64,000 nucleotides of DNA from Ideonella sp. (GCA_016721465.1 JADKIA010000003.1:682001-746000), one strand, 5' to 3'; positions 1 through 8,298 are shown, numbered from the stretch's first letter. Notes: generated by a model not told the origin, from the letters alone. Translations and numbers: made by a program.

Positions 1-983
1 CGCTCGAAGTGGGCCCGCGCCTCGCCGTGCAGCCCCTGGCGCATGGCGGCCTGCCCCAGCTCGAATTGGCCGTAGGCGGTGGCGGCCTGCAGTCGCCGCA
101 GGCGCTGCGAGACGGCCTGCGCTTCCTCGGTCTGGCCGCTGCGCTCAAGCACCTGGACCAGGTTGCTCATGGCGTGCCGACTGTCGGGCTCCACGGCCAT
201 GGCCCGACGCAAGGCGGCGTCCGCCTCGGCAAGCCGGCCGTGCCGCAGATAGATCACGCCCAGCGTGTTCAGTGCAATGCCCAGGCGGGGGTCATGCGCG
301 ACGGCGCCGCGTGCCCACCAGTAGGCGTTGTCGATCTGACCCTGCGCCAAGGCCTCGGCGGACCTGTTGTTCATGTACAGCGCCTGCACCCGGGCCTTGT
401 CGATCGGCATCGTGAACTGGTGCCGCAGGTCGGCTGTGGGCAGGAAGTCCACGACCAGATTGTCTTCAAGCAGGTCCGCCAGGCGCAGGCTGCCGGGTTG
501 GCGGCCAAGGGCAATGTTGACGTGGCCCATGAACATCACCAGGTTGCCCTCGCGGCCCCAGTTCTCGCCCACCTGGACGGTCTGGAAGCGGTAGGGCAGG
601 CCCATCTCCTCGGCAAAGGCGGCCGTCATCAGCACCAGCGACAGGCAGTTGCCGGCGCGGGCATCAAACGCCTCGGCGGCGGTGCGCGTGGTATCGGCGT
701 CGTAGCGCAGCTGCAGCTCGCTGCGGGTGTACAAGGCCTCGAGCAAGGCGTCGCGCCCGGTCTGGCGCCGCAGCCTGGGCATGATCTGCTCGGCCAGGTA
801 CTGCCGCATCGGCGGGCTCAGGGCCAGCACCTCATCGGCCGAGACGCGTTGCGTCGGCGGCCCGAAACCGGCATCTGCAAACAGCGTCTCCACCGGCGGC
901 AACGGTGCACTGGGCTGCAAGGCGCAGGCGCACAGCAGCGCCATGGCCAGGCCCGCCAGCAGTCTCGCGCTCATCGCCCTCAT
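1..983 (-). CDS. TPR-repeat lipoprotein with transglutaminase-like region (C-terminus cut by window edge)
   Basis: Reading leftward from an ATG at 983, the frame is open to the window edge (327 codons seen). The N-terminus has a short basic stretch, a hydrophobic core and a possible lipobox LCAC with the lipidated Cys at residue 20. Around residues 105-150 the stretch AGNCLSLVLMTAAFAEEMGL resembles the catalytic-Cys region of transglutaminase-like folds. After about residue 215 there are TPR-like helices (NTLGVIYLRHGRLAEADAAL and following). The arrangement suggests an outer-membrane-anchored periplasmic scaffold. The substrate is unknown, and the end of the protein lies outside the window. 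It follows copA in the same direction, 67 bases downstream. Confidence 0.75.
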   Translation of the reverse strand, partial: MRAMSARLLAGLAMALLCACALQPSAPLPPVETLFADAGFGPPTQRVSADEVLALSPPMRQYLAEQIMPRLRRQTGRDALLEALYTRSELQLRYDADTTRTAAEAFDARAGNCLSLVLMTAAFAEEMGLPYRFQTVQVGENWGREGNLVMFMGHVNIALGRQPGSLRLADLLEDNLVVDFLPTADLRHQFTMPIDKARVQALYMNNRSAEALAQGQIDNAYWWARGAVAHDPRLGIALNTLGVIYLRHGRLAEADAALRRAMAVEPDSRHAMSNLVQVLERSGQTEEAQAVSQRLRRLQAATAYGQFELGQAAMRQGLHGEARAHFE

Positions 984-1050
984 GGTCGTGCTCCCATGGT
1001 TCGCCGGAACGTCCATCGATGCGCCAATATCCGCCTTGGCGGCGCCCGCG

Positions 1051-3480
1051 TCAATGCCGATGCCAGCGGCGCAGCAGCAGCGCGTTGCTGATCACGCTGA
1101 CGCTGGAGAACGCCATGGCGGCGCCCGCCACGATCGGGTTCAGCAAGCCGGCCGCCGCCAAGGGGATGCCGACGGCGTTGTAGGCGAAGGCCCAGAACAG
1201 GTTCTGGCGGATCTTGGCCACCGTGCGGTGCGAGATGTCGATCGCGTCGGCCACCAGGCTCAGGTCACCGCGCATCAGGGTGATGCCGGCGGCATGCATG
1301 GCCACGTCGGTGCCGGTGGCCATGGCGATGCCGACGTCCGCTGCGGCCAGGGCCGGGGCATCGTTGATGCCATCACCCACCATGGCCACGCGGGCGCCTG
1401 CGGGCAGGCCCTGGCGCAACGAGGCCACCAGGTCGGCTTTGCGGCCGGGCAGCACCTCGGCCTCCACCTGGTCCATGCCCAAGCTGCGCCCCACCAGTTC
1501 GGCGGCGCCGCGGTTGTCGCCGCTGATCAGCACGGTGCGCACGCCTTGGGCCTTCAGGGCCGAGATGGCCTCGGCGGCACCGGCCTTGATGGTGTCGCCG
1601 AAGGCCAGCAGACCGAGCAGTCGTGGCACGCCGCTCACCTCGGCCAGCCAGGACACGGTGCGGCCGGCCGCCTGCAAGTCATCCGCCTGCTTGGCGAGTT
1701 GGGCCGTCGACACGCCGAGTTGCGCCATCCACGCGCGGCTGCCCAGGCGCAGGGCCTGCGCGCCGCGCATCCCGGCGACGCCGCAGCCGGGCACGGCGGC
1801 GATATCGGTGGCCGGCTCGATGGCCATGCCGCGCGCCAGGCTGGCTGCCAGCACCGCCTTGGCCAGCGGGTGTTCACTGCCGGACTGCAGCGCCGCCGCG
1901 GCTGCCAGCACGGCGGCGCGTTGCGCTTCGCTGTCCTCGCCGTCGGCGTGCAAGGCCACCAACCGGGGCTTGCCCTCGGTGAGCGTGCCGGTCTTGTCGA
2001 AGGCCACCACACGCAGGGCATGGGCCAGCTCCAGCGCCTCGGCGTCCTTGATCAGGATGCCGTGCTTTGCGGCCACGCCGGTGCCGGCCATGATCGCCGC
2101 CGGCGTGGCCAGGCCCAGCGCGCAAGGGCAGGCAATCACCAGCACCGCCACGGCATTGAGCACAGCGGGCGTCCATTGCCCCGTGCCCAGGCCCCAGCCC
2201 AGCAGCGTGATCAGGGCCAGGCCCAGCACCACGGGCACGAAGACTGCGCTCACGCGATCCACCAGGCGCTGGATCGGCGCCTTCTTGGCCTGGGCCGATT
2301 CCACCAGCCGCACGATGCGCGCCAGCGTGGACTCGGCGCCCACGGCACGGGTGCTCAGCACCAGCAGGCCCTCGCCGTTGACGGCACCACCCGTGACGGG
2401 GTCGCCCGTTTGCTTGCTCACCGGCAGGCTCTCGCCGGTGATCAGCGATTCGTCCACATGGCTGGCGCCTTCGGCCACCAGGCCGTCCACCGGCACGCGC
2501 TCGCCGGGACGTACCACCACGAGGTCACCCACCATCACCTGGGCGATGGGCAGGTTCAGCTCGGCGCCATGGCGGCGCACGCAGGCCGTGTCGGGTCGCA
2601 GGGCCTGCAGCGACCGGATGGCTTCGGTGGTCTGGCGTTTGGCGCGGGCTTCCAGCCACTTGCCCAGCAGCACCAGCGTGATCACCACGGCCGAGGCCTC
2701 GAAGTACAGGTGCGGCGCCATGCCGTCGTGGCCGAGATGGGTCAAGAGCAGGTACACGCTCAGGCCGTAGGCGGCCGACGTGCCGAGCGCCACCAGCAGG
2801 TCCATGTTGCCGCTGCCCGCGCGCACGGCATGCCAGCCCGCCCGGTAGAAGCGCGCGCCCAGGTAGAACTGCACTGGCGTGGCCAGCAGCCACTGCAGCC
2901 AGCCGGGCAGCATCCAGTCGCGGCCGAAGGGCATCGCCAGCATCGGCAGCATCAACGGCCCGGCCAGTGCGGCGGCCAGCAGCACCGGCCAGAGGGCGGG
3001 GCCAGCCGGTGGCATCGCGGCCTGGCTGTTCGCGCGCTCGCTGGCCTGGTATCCGGCGCGCTGGATGGCGCCCAACAGGCTGGCGCTGTCCACCGAGCCC
3101 AGCGCCTGCACTTCGGCGGTTTCGGTGGCCAGGTTCACGGTCGCCGCCAGCACCCCCGGCACCCGTTGCAGGGCCCGCTCCACGCGCGACACGCACGAAG
3201 CGCAGGTCATGCCTTCGATCTGCAAGGCCACGCTGCGCTGCCCGACGCCGTAGCCCGCCTTCTGCACCGCGGCCACCGCCGCCGTCACCAATGCCGGTAG
3301 TTCGGCCGCGGTGGCCGCGGAGATGCTGGCGGTCTCGGTGGCCAGGTTGACGATGCCTTGCTGCAGCCCCGGCACCTTGCCCAGCGCGCGCTCGACGCGG
3401 GCCGAGCACGAGGCACAGGTCATGCCCTCGATGGGCAGCGCACAGCTCAGGACCGGGGAAGGGGCAGCTTGGGGGGACAT
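1051..3480 (-). CDS. copA: Copper-translocating P1B-type ATPase (CopA-like)
   Basis: An 809-residue P-type ATPase of the copper-exporting P1B class. It has two N-terminal heavy-metal-associated domains, each with GMTCASC (Cys pairs at residues 22/25 and 92/95). The transmembrane CPC metal site (CPCALGLATP) is near residue 450, the phosphorylation motif DKTGTLTEG near 495 and the hinge motif GDGINDAPAL near 703. It should pump cytosolic Cu(I) to the periplasm. The ATG at 3480 begins MSPQAAPSP and is the only reasonable start before the first metal domain, because upstream codons read through a terminator-like hairpin. No Shine-Dalgarno sequence is visible. The neighbouring bufferin operon, also copper related, makes this a copper-handling neighbourhood. 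Confidence 0.95.
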   Translation of the reverse strand: MSPQAAPSPVLSCALPIEGMTCASCSARVERALGKVPGLQQGIVNLATETASISAATAAELPALVTAAVAAVQKAGYGVGQRSVALQIEGMTCASCVSRVERALQRVPGVLAATVNLATETAEVQALGSVDSASLLGAIQRAGYQASERANSQAAMPPAGPALWPVLLAAALAGPLMLPMLAMPFGRDWMLPGWLQWLLATPVQFYLGARFYRAGWHAVRAGSGNMDLLVALGTSAAYGLSVYLLLTHLGHDGMAPHLYFEASAVVITLVLLGKWLEARAKRQTTEAIRSLQALRPDTACVRRHGAELNLPIAQVMVGDLVVVRPGERVPVDGLVAEGASHVDESLITGESLPVSKQTGDPVTGGAVNGEGLLVLSTRAVGAESTLARIVRLVESAQAKKAPIQRLVDRVSAVFVPVVLGLALITLLGWGLGTGQWTPAVLNAVAVLVIACPCALGLATPAAIMAGTGVAAKHGILIKDAEALELAHALRVVAFDKTGTLTEGKPRLVALHADGEDSEAQRAAVLAAAAALQSGSEHPLAKAVLAASLARGMAIEPATDIAAVPGCGVAGMRGAQALRLGSRAWMAQLGVSTAQLAKQADDLQAAGRTVSWLAEVSGVPRLLGLLAFGDTIKAGAAEAISALKAQGVRTVLISGDNRGAAELVGRSLGMDQVEAEVLPGRKADLVASLRQGLPAGARVAMVGDGINDAPALAAADVGIAMATGTDVAMHAAGITLMRGDLSLVADAIDISHRTVAKIRQNLFWAFAYNAVGIPLAAAGLLNPIVAGAAMAFSSVSVISNALLLRRWHRH

Positions 3481-3481
3481 C

Positions 3482-3512
3482 AAAAAGCCAATGGGGCCGC
3501 AGTGGCCCCATT
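3482..3512 (-). terminator. Rho-independent terminator-like hairpin abutting the copA start
   Basis: On the minus strand a perfect 9-bp stem (AATGGGGCC / GGCCCCATT, 3490-3498 and 3504-3512, 5-nt loop) is followed by a run of five T (3486-3482). The copA ATG comes one base later. It can end the OmpA-domain gene transcript, and if read through from upstream it would sit directly on the copA initiation region. Confidence 0.7.
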
Positions 3513-3580
3513 GTGTGGCGCGGCCCGGTTCACGGCCTGCGCATGGACAAGCCGACGCGCAGGCCGGTGGGCGCGGGCGT

Positions 3581-4105
3581 TCAGTCCACCAGGCGGATCT
3601 CGACGCGGCGGGCTTCCTGGCTGTTGCCATCGCCGACCGTGCTTTCGGGCTTGCGCAGCGCGATGCGTGCAGCGTCCACGCCAGCCGACTTCAACGCCTC
3701 GCGCACGGCCTTGGCGCGCGCCTTGGCCAGCTCGGCGTTCTTGGCCGGGTCGCCGCTGGCATCGTGGAAGCCCGACAGCACCAGCTTGCGCGCCGGGGCC
3801 GCGGCCAGTGCAGCCTTCACCTTGTCGAGCTCGGCGGCGGCGCCCTCGGGCAGCACGGCAGCGCCGGACGCAAAGTACAGCGTGGCGGCCAGATCCCCGC
3901 TGATCGGCGCATCCAGCAGCGTTTCGGCATCGCCTGAGGCGGCGCTGGCCGCCGTGGGGGCCTTGGCCATGACGGCCGTCTTGGCCTTGCCGCCGTACAC
4001 ATGGCGAATCACCAGGCCGCCGATCAAGCCGAAGATCACCACGGTGATCACGCCGATCGCAACCCACAGGCCGATGCCTGCGCCTTCGTCGTCCTTGTCG
4101 AACAT
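3581..4105 (-). CDS. OmpA-family protein with an N-terminal membrane anchor
   Basis: A 174-residue protein with one transmembrane segment near the N-terminus (IGLWVAIGVITVVIFGLIGG), an Ala-rich linker, and a C-terminal OmpA/MotB-like peptidoglycan-binding domain from about residue 73 to the end. Visible domain features are TLYFASGAAVLPEGA, LVLSGFHDASGD, and the closing EARRVEIRLVD. It has no lipobox, so it is not a Pal. It is probably anchored in the inner membrane with the OmpA domain in the periplasm. It is transcribed toward copA and separated from it by a terminator-like hairpin. The specific role is unknown. Confidence 0.85.
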   Translation of the reverse strand: MFDKDDEGAGIGLWVAIGVITVVIFGLIGGLVIRHVYGGKAKTAVMAKAPTAASAASGDAETLLDAPISGDLAATLYFASGAAVLPEGAAAELDKVKAALAAAPARKLVLSGFHDASGDPAKNAELAKARAKAVREALKSAGVDAARIALRKPESTVGDGNSQEARRVEIRLVD

Positions 4106-4207
4106 CTCGCGCTTTCGTTCAGGTGTGAGGAATAACCCGCAATTCTATGTCGCTGCCTTGCTCCGGCCTTGCAGGCTGGCAGCCGTGCGCCGCCGAGGTG
4201 CCGAGGT

Positions 4208-4402
4208 TCAGGACTCGTCGCGGTACTTGCGCCAGCGATCCACCGCCACCCGCATCGTGCCTGCCTGCTGGCGGAAATTGCTGCAGGCGCTGCAGATCAG
4301 CCAATGCAGGCGCATGGACCAGCGCTCAGGGCGGGTCAACGCGCGGTCCTCGCCTTCGAGCACCAGGCGGGTCACATCACGGCAAGTGCGGCGAAGTTTC
4401 AT
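4208..4402 (-). CDS. Small zinc-finger anti-sigma factor (zf-HC2 type)
   Basis: A 64-residue soluble protein starting MKLRRTC. It carries a putative zinc site of Cys7 and H33-x3-C37-x2-C40 (HWLICSAC), the typical arrangement of zf-HC2 anti-sigma domains. It begins 10 bases after the sigma factor stop, so the two are almost certainly co-transcribed. The family binds and inhibits its partner ECF sigma factor. The protein has no transmembrane segment, so sensing would be cytoplasmic. An upstream in-frame ATG at 4435 would add 11 residues and overlap the sigma gene. The later start is preferred because family members begin close to the first Cys. Confidence 0.75.
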   Translation of the reverse strand: MKLRRTCRDVTRLVLEGEDRALTRPERWSMRLHWLICSACSNFRQQAGTMRVAVDRWRKYRDES

Positions 4403-4412
4403 GGGACAGCAG

Positions 4413-4976
4413 TCAGGCGGACACGCGTTGGCCATCGAACCAACGCATTTGCAGGCATTCGCGCAGTCGCAAACGGGCCCGGTGCAACAGCACCCACAGG
4501 TTGGTCGAGGTGATCTCCAGTTCCTTGCAGATTTCCGTGGTGTCCAGTTCCAGCCACTCGCGCATCATGAACACGCGGCCCTGTGCCGGCGGCAGATGCT
4601 CCACACAGACTTCGAGCACTTCGAAGAACTCGCGCCGGTTGCAACTGGCCTCCGGATCACCCCAATCCACCGGGGGCGTGCGCCAGTGGCCTGTGGCGTC
4701 GAACAGTCCGTCGTCCAGGTCCTGCGCGTCCTCTTCGGTCAGCGCAGTGGCTTCGCGTGTGTGGCGGCGCAACTGGTCCACCACCTTGTGCTTGAGCACG
4801 CCCACCAGCCAGGTCTTGAGTTGCGACAGGCCGGTGAAGGACTGCGGCTTTTCCAGTGCGGCCAGCACGGTCTCGGACACCGCGTCCTCGGCCCAGGCGT
4901 CATTGCGCAGCTGGGTGCGCGCAAAGCGCATCAACTGCGGACGCAGGTTTTCGATCTGGGACGGAAAATCGGTCAA
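4413..4976 (-). CDS. ECF-family RNA polymerase sigma factor
   Basis: About 187 residues. Region 2 is visible near residues 10-60 (LRPQLMRFARTQLRNDAWAE, then LKTWLVGVLKHKVVDQLRR). Region 4 is at the C-terminus (LPPAQGRVFMMREWLELDTT and LWVLLHRARLRLRECLQ). There is no ATG near the expected start, so a TTG at 4976 is proposed. The first in-frame Met, inside region 2, would truncate the domain. It is transcribed divergently from the bufferin operon, 132 bp away, and is followed by its anti-sigma gene. ECF sigma factors control buf operons in other proteobacteria, so control of the divergent operon and of itself is the likely role. Confidence 0.85.
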   Translation of the reverse strand: MTDFPSQIENLRPQLMRFARTQLRNDAWAEDAVSETVLAALEKPQSFTGLSQLKTWLVGVLKHKVVDQLRRHTREATALTEEDAQDLDDGLFDATGHWRTPPVDWGDPEASCNRREFFEVLEVCVEHLPPAQGRVFMMREWLELDTTEICKELEITSTNLWVLLHRARLRLRECLQMRWFDGQRVSA

Positions 4977-5008
4977 GGCAACCGGCGATTCAATTTCGAA
5001 GCAGGCAG

Positions 5009-5037
5009 TGTAAGGACTTCTGCCCCGGCGCCGACTA
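5009..5037 (+). promoter_or_regulatory. Candidate ECF sigma promoter of the bufferin operon
   Basis: TGTAAGG (5009-5015) is followed after 16 bases by CGACTA (5032-5037), 72 bases before the bufA ATG. Many ECF sigma factors recognise a -35 containing GTAA and a -10 starting CG with a spacer of about 16, so the geometry fits control by the divergent sigma gene. This was found by eye only. Confidence 0.4.
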
Positions 5038-5108
5038 CCCTCGCATCGCCGGAACGGCATCGGCTGCTGGCGATTTCCATCCCAACCCAGTTCAACGGAG
5101 CAACCCCC

Positions 5109-5405
5109 ATGAATCAGCGTCTCGTCCTCTCGTCCGCCCTGGCCACCGTGCTCGCCATGGGCCTGGCTGGCGCCGCCGGCGCAGCCAACGCCCACGACGG
5201 CACACCCGAGAAGGGCAAGGAAAAATGCTTTGGCGTGGTCAAGGCCGGCCAGAACGATTGCGCGAACCTGAGCGGCTCGCATTCCTGTGCCGGCATGGCC
5301 AAGGCCGACGCCGATGCCGGCGAATGGAAGTACGTGGCCAAGGGCACCTGCAAGGACCTGAAGGGGCTGACCCTGGCCGAGGCCAAGGCCAAGATGAAGA
5401 AGTAA
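5109..5405 (+). CDS. bufA: Bufferin-type RiPP precursor (DUF2282, BufA1-like)
   Basis: A 98-residue exported small protein. It has an N-terminal signal peptide (about residues 1-28, ending GAANAHD) and a mature part with four Cys: EKCFGVVKAGQNDC, then HSCAG and KGTCKDL. The Cys pattern and the downstream genes match the DUF2282/BufA1 family. In characterised members an MNIO enzyme modifies core Cys residues to thiooxazole heterocycles and the product binds copper. The start is the ATG at 5109, the only one before the signal peptide. It is the first gene of a four-gene operon that ends with doxX, and the copper ATPase gene is close by. Confidence 0.88.
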   Translation: MNQRLVLSSALATVLAMGLAGAAGAANAHDGTPEKGKEKCFGVVKAGQNDCANLSGSHSCAGMAKADADAGEWKYVAKGTCKDLKGLTLAEAKAKMKK

Positions 5406-5444
5406 GGCGCCGCCTCGACAAGCGTGTCGCCCCAGGTGAATCGA

Positions 5445-6329
5445 ATGCCGGCCACTCCCGATGTCGGTATCGGCTGGCGCCAGCCTCACTACGAGGCGGT
5501 GCTCGCCGAGCCACCACCAGTGTCCTTTCTGGAGGTGCACTCGGAGAACTTCTTCGGCGACGGTGGGGCAGCGTTGGCGGTGCTGCAGCAGGCGCGCGAG
5601 GCCTATCCCATCAGCCTGCATGGCGTGGGCCTCTCGCTGGGTTCGGCCATCGGCCTGGATGACACCCACCTGGCGCGCCTGGCTCGCCTGGTGCGTTGCA
5701 TCGACCCGGTGCGCGTGAGCGACCACGCCAGCTTTGCCCGTGCCCCTTTCGGCCCGGTGGGTGCGCAGGGCCAGCCGGTGCACGCCGGCGATCTGCTGCC
5801 GCTGGCCTTCACCGAGGCGTCACTTCGCGTGATGGTGAGCAACGTGCAAAAGGTGCAGGACACGATCCGCCGACCCATCCTTGTGGAGAACCTGTCCGCC
5901 TACCTGCGCTGGGCCGACGATGCCATGGCCGAGCCCGAGTTCTTCAACGAACTGGCGCGACGCAGCGGCTGCGGCATGCTGCTGGATGTCAACAACCTGG
6001 TGGTGAATGCGCTCAATGCCGGGCAGGCACCGGTGGCCACGGCCTGCGCGTTCATCGACGCCCTCCACCCCGACATCGTCGGTGAGGTCCACCTGGCGGG
6101 TTTCTCGGAGCAGGCTGGCCTGATCGTCGACGACCATGGCAGCCGGGTGCGCCCCGAGGTGTGGCGTGTGTACGCGCATGCGGTGCGGCGCCTGGGCGTC
6201 GCGCCCAGCCTGATCGAGTGGGACACCAACCTACCGGCGCTCGAGGTGCTGCTGAGCGAGGCCGCTGCGGCCCAAGCGCACCTGCTCGGCGTCGATACGC
6301 CGGCGGTACGGGCCAAGGCGGTCGCATGA
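5445..6329 (+). CDS. bufB: MNIO-family (DUF692) bufferin maturation enzyme BufB
   Basis: 294 residues, a DUF692 TIM-barrel of the multinuclear non-heme iron oxidative enzyme family. Conserved segments holding metal-ligand His, Asp and Glu are visible: LEVHSENFF, SLHGVGLSLG, VSDHASF, LVENLSAY, LLDVNNLVVN, EVHLAGF and EWDTNLP. It should modify Cys residues of the BufA precursor with its partner BufC. The ATG at 5445 is chosen because AGGTGA lies five bases upstream; a GTG at 5424 would add seven residues. Its stop overlaps the next gene in ATGA, indicating tight translational coupling. Confidence 0.9.
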   Translation: MPATPDVGIGWRQPHYEAVLAEPPPVSFLEVHSENFFGDGGAALAVLQQAREAYPISLHGVGLSLGSAIGLDDTHLARLARLVRCIDPVRVSDHASFARAPFGPVGAQGQPVHAGDLLPLAFTEASLRVMVSNVQKVQDTIRRPILVENLSAYLRWADDAMAEPEFFNELARRSGCGMLLDVNNLVVNALNAGQAPVATACAFIDALHPDIVGEVHLAGFSEQAGLIVDDHGSRVRPEVWRVYAHAVRRLGVAPSLIEWDTNLPALEVLLSEAAAAQAHLLGVDTPAVRAKAVA

Positions 6330-7147
6330 CATCGGACGACCACGCCGCCTCGCGTGAACAGTTGCGCCAGCGCCTGCTGCTGCAGGCCCTCTGGCAGCGC
6401 GGGCCGGCCCTGCAGGCCTGGCTGCGCGACAGCCCCGAGCGTGCGGCGCAGGGCCTGGCGGCCTATCGCGGCAATGGCCGGGCCCTGGCCGAGCGTGCAC
6501 TTGCAGCGGCCTTTCCGACGGTGGTCGAGTTGCTGGGCAGCGAATCCTTCGCGGCACTTGCACGTGCCTTCTGGCAGCGCCATCCGCCCACCGATGGCGA
6601 CATCGCCACCCATGGCGAGGCCTTGTCCGGCTTCATCGAGGCCGACGCGCAATTGGCCACCGAGCCCTACCTGGCGGATGTGGCCAGGCTGGACTGGGCC
6701 GTGCACCGTGGCGCCGTGGCCGCCGAGGCCGATGCTGTCGAACCCGGCCTGCACCACCTGGCCGACGATGACGCTGCGGCATGCCGGTTGCGGCTGCGGC
6801 CCGGCACGGCGGTGCTGGCTTCGCGCTGGCCCGTGGTCACACTTTGGCAGGCACACCAGAGCACGGCGGCGGATCGATTCGAGCCGCTTCGCGAGGCCAT
6901 GGCGCGGGGTGAAGGCCAATGTGCCTTGGTGCACCGCGATGGCTGGCGCGTGCGCGTGCAGACCTTGGCCGACGAGCCCGCCGCCAGCTTCACGGCTGCG
7001 GCGCTGGCGGGCCAGACCCTGGGCATGGCGCTCGAGTGCGCCGGCAATGCCTTCCGTTTCGAGCCCTGGCTGGTGCAGGCCCTGCAACAGCGATGGTTGC
7101 TGGCCGTGGTGCCCGCAACCCAACCCACCCCCGGAGACCACGCATGA
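6326..7147 (+). CDS. bufC: DUF2063-family BufB partner (BufC)
   Basis: 273 residues. The N-terminal part contains the DUF2063 signature (AYRGNGRALAERALAAAFPT, then LLGSESFAALARAFWQRHPP). The family always accompanies DUF692 enzymes and is thought to present the precursor peptide to the MNIO enzyme. It overlaps bufB by four bases (ATGA) and overlaps doxX the same way, so all three are translated as one unit. The C-terminal half (about residues 150-273) is less conserved and has no separate recognisable domain. Confidence 0.85.
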   Translation: MTSDDHAASREQLRQRLLLQALWQRGPALQAWLRDSPERAAQGLAAYRGNGRALAERALAAAFPTVVELLGSESFAALARAFWQRHPPTDGDIATHGEALSGFIEADAQLATEPYLADVARLDWAVHRGAVAAEADAVEPGLHHLADDDAAACRLRLRPGTAVLASRWPVVTLWQAHQSTAADRFEPLREAMARGEGQCALVHRDGWRVRVQTLADEPAASFTAAALAGQTLGMALECAGNAFRFEPWLVQALQQRWLLAVVPATQPTPGDHA

Positions 7148-7641
7148 CCACGACGATGACCCTGCCGCAACGCCTGGGCGCTCCCCTGGCGCGATCGATG
7201 ACGCGCCTGCGCCGCGTGCTCGAAGCCCTGCAACCGGCGGCCCTGCTGGCGGCCCGCCTGTATGTGGCACGCGTATTCTTCATGTCAGGATTGACCAAGC
7301 TGCGCGATTGGGAAACCACCGTCGCGCTGTTCACCGACGAATACCACGTGCCACTGTTGCCGCCCGAAGTGGCTGCGGCGATGGGCACTGCCGGTGAACT
7401 GGTGTTGCCGGTGCTGCTGGTGCTGGGCCTGGGCGGGCGCTTCGCGGCGCTGGGCCTGATGGTGGTGAACGCGGTGGCCGTGATCAGCCTGGCCGAGATC
7501 ACCGACGCAGCCTTGCAGCAGCATGTGTTCTGGGGCAGCCTGCTGCTGGGCCTGCTGCTGTGGGGCCCGGGGCCCTGGTCGGCAGACCATGGGTTGGCGC
7601 GTCGCCTGCAACGTGCCGTGGGCCTCGGCCCGGTGCGATGA
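7144..7641 (+). CDS. DoxX-family membrane protein
   Basis: 165 residues with four predicted transmembrane segments. The DoxX signature is near residue 45 (ARLYVARVFFMSGLTKLRDW), and later hydrophobic segments include GELVLPVLLVLGLGG and GSLLLGLLLWGPGPW. DoxX proteins are frequent last members of buf operons; a redox or membrane role in maturation or stress response is inferred, not shown. Its ATG overlaps the bufC stop. Nothing terminator-like is obvious before the next gene. Confidence 0.85.
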   Translation: MTTTMTLPQRLGAPLARSMTRLRRVLEALQPAALLAARLYVARVFFMSGLTKLRDWETTVALFTDEYHVPLLPPEVAAAMGTAGELVLPVLLVLGLGGRFAALGLMVVNAVAVISLAEITDAALQQHVFWGSLLLGLLLWGPGPWSADHGLARRLQRAVGLGPVR

Positions 7642-7674
7642 TGTGCTGACTTCGCTCTGGGCTCCCCAAGCCGC

Positions 7675-8298
7675 ATGCTCGACCGCACCGTCCTGAAGCT
7701 GCTCTCGCCCTGGCTCGACCGTGCGGCGGCCGGCCTGGTGCGACGCGGCGTGGGGGCCGACAGTGTCACCTTGATCGGTTTCGGCCTGGGTGCCGTGGCG
7801 GCGCTGGCGATTGCCAGCGGCGCCACGCTCACCGGCCTGGGCTTCGTGGCACTGAGCCGATTGGCCGACGGCCTGGATGGGCCGGTGGCCCGGCAGACAC
7901 GGCCAACCGATCGCGGGGCGTTCCTCGACATTGCATTGGACTTCGTCTTCTACGCCAGCGTGCCCTTGGCCTTCGCATGGGCCGATCCAGCCCGCAATGC
8001 GCTGCCTGCGGCGGTGCTGCTGGCCGCGTTCATCGGCACCGGCTCGAGTTTCCTGGCGTTCGCCGCACTGGCCGAACGGCGAGGCCTGCGCAACCTGGCC
8101 CTTCCGGACAAGGGCCTGTACTACCTGGGCGGACTGACCGAGGGCACGGAAACCTTGCTCTGCTTTGCGGCCATGTGCCTGTGGCCCGGTCAGTTCCCGA
8201 TCCTGGCGGGCGTGTTTGCAGCGCTCTGCGTCCTGACCTGGGTCGCCCGGCTGCGCGCCGGCTGGACCCTGCTGCGCGACCCCGACCGACCGGCGTAG
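7675..8298 (+). CDS. CDP-alcohol phosphatidyltransferase family membrane protein
   Basis: 207 residues, mostly transmembrane. It carries the family's catalytic motif: two Asp around DGLDG, then AR, then GAFLDIALD. The acidic residues bind metal and the CDP-alcohol. Between AR and G there are seven residues (QTRPTDR), one fewer than the usual eight, so the geometry is slightly unusual. The enzyme would transfer a phosphatidyl group from a CDP-linked lipid to an alcohol acceptor; the acceptor cannot be told. It lies 33 bp after doxX and 10 bp before the DUF3047 gene, so it is probably co-transcribed with the latter. Confidence 0.82.
   Translation: MLDRTVLKLLSPWLDRAAAGLVRRGVGADSVTLIGFGLGAVAALAIASGATLTGLGFVALSRLADGLDGPVARQTRPTDRGAFLDIALDFVFYASVPLAFAWADPARNALPAAVLLAAFIGTGSSFLAFAALAERRGLRNLALPDKGLYYLGGLTEGTETLLCFAAMCLWPGQFPILAGVFAALCVLTWVARLRAGWTLLRDPDRPA

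Noticed and set aside
9..1091. Long plus-strand open frame across the TPR lipoprotein and copA end
   Set aside because: It is the shadow of a good minus-strand gene; its composition is Gly/His/Gln-rich with no domain, as in many antisense frames of high-GC genes here.
727..3300. 857-codon plus-strand frame opposite copA
   Set aside because: Shadow of copA; low-complexity His/Gln/Gly sequence without any family features.
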